NCBI GenBank assembly: GCA_964574635.1
Contig: CAZNOG010000003.1
Location: 149,638-213,637 of the forward strand
Source of the DNA: CAZNOG01 sp964574635
Lineage (GTDB): Bacteria > Bacteroidota > Bacteroidia > Flavobacteriales_D > Cryomorphaceae
Length of the DNA stretch: 64,000 bases
Direction: 5' to 3'
The position numbers and the translations under genes are program-made. The notes under the pieces are model-generated. The model did not search any database and was not told the origin of the DNA. It was given only the letters and a program-made list of their open reading frames with translations. Positions 63,940 through 64,000 of this stretch are shown in pieces (position 1 is the first letter of the stretch; each line of letters opens with the position of its first letter).

Positions 63940-64000
63940 TCACCTCTTCACCGCCACCTGCACCACCTGCTCAACCACTTGTCGGCTGTGGCCGATTGCC
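63940..64000 (-). CDS. Possible C-terminal end of an unknown gene (partial)
   Basis: On the minus strand one frame runs in from the right edge and ends with TGA at 63942-63940, reading AIGHSRQVVEQVVQVAVKR. The amphipathic helix and its position beyond the mscL terminator suit the tail of a convergent gene, but 19 residues are too few to identify it. Confidence 0.35.
   Translation of the reverse strand, partial: AIGHSRQVVEQVVQVAVKR

Overview
The window looks like the chromosome of a member of the Bacteroidota, most likely a Flavobacteriales-type marine or freshwater lineage of fairly high GC. The reasons are a PorP/SprF-family gene next to a protein with a type B (gliding-motility-associated, CHU_C) type IX secretion C-terminus, DUF4271 beside hemD, the long form of PurF, a DksA-like protein without its zinc cysteines, near absence of Shine-Dalgarno sequences, and -7 elements of the Bacteroidota type TAnnTTTG. 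I saw no rRNA, tRNA, CRISPR array, insertion sequence or integrase. Almost all of the window is coding.

Layout. 1-4.7 kb: end of a VWA-like gene, dxr, an RseP-type site-2 protease, a small Hpt protein with a lone receiver, and a FAD-dependent oxidoreductase. 4.7-14.9 kb: a six-gene surface operon with two secreted proteins carrying DADADPTNEL repeats, a type B T9SS substrate, a PorP/SprF protein and two TPR/beta-propeller/OmpA proteins. 14.9-24.9 kb: purF-like gene, a small uncharacterised gene, ileS, a dksA-like gene and lspA, an M1 aminopeptidase and a flavodoxin-family protein. 25-34 kb: a secreted protein made of six 20-residue repeats coupled to asd, a large lamin-tail-domain surface protein, a transaminase/omega-amidase pair and an Ig-like lipoprotein. 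34-47 kb: comF, a coiled-coil membrane protein, a giant outer-membrane protein, exonuclease III, a peptide-binding lipoprotein, an O-antigen ligase-like protein, an S41 protease, rnpA, hemD and DUF4271. 47-64 kb: a large type B T9SS-secreted beta-propeller/PKD protein, 3-hydroxyanthranilate dioxygenase, the sufBCDSE-sufT operon, thiL, MscS, a tiny lone T9SS-tail-like protein, aminopeptidase P and mscL, which ends in a clear intrinsic terminator.

The most noteworthy non-coding content is two dispersed repeat families. The first is a GC-rich element of about 145 bp present four times (17485, 33915, 52160 in reverse, 58287). Every copy sits in one of the four longest intergenic gaps and upstream of at least one gene. 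The second is a 15-mer, GGGTTTTTGTGGGTG, with five exact copies and one variant near gene ends.

How the genes work together: the 4.7-14.9 kb operon looks like a secretion-and-attachment module, in which the PorP/SprF protein serves the neighbouring type B substrate and OmpA proteins tie the complex to peptidoglycan. The suf genes form a complete Fe-S assembly unit. The transaminase and omega-amidase are a known metabolic pair, likely for methionine salvage with glutamine as amino donor.
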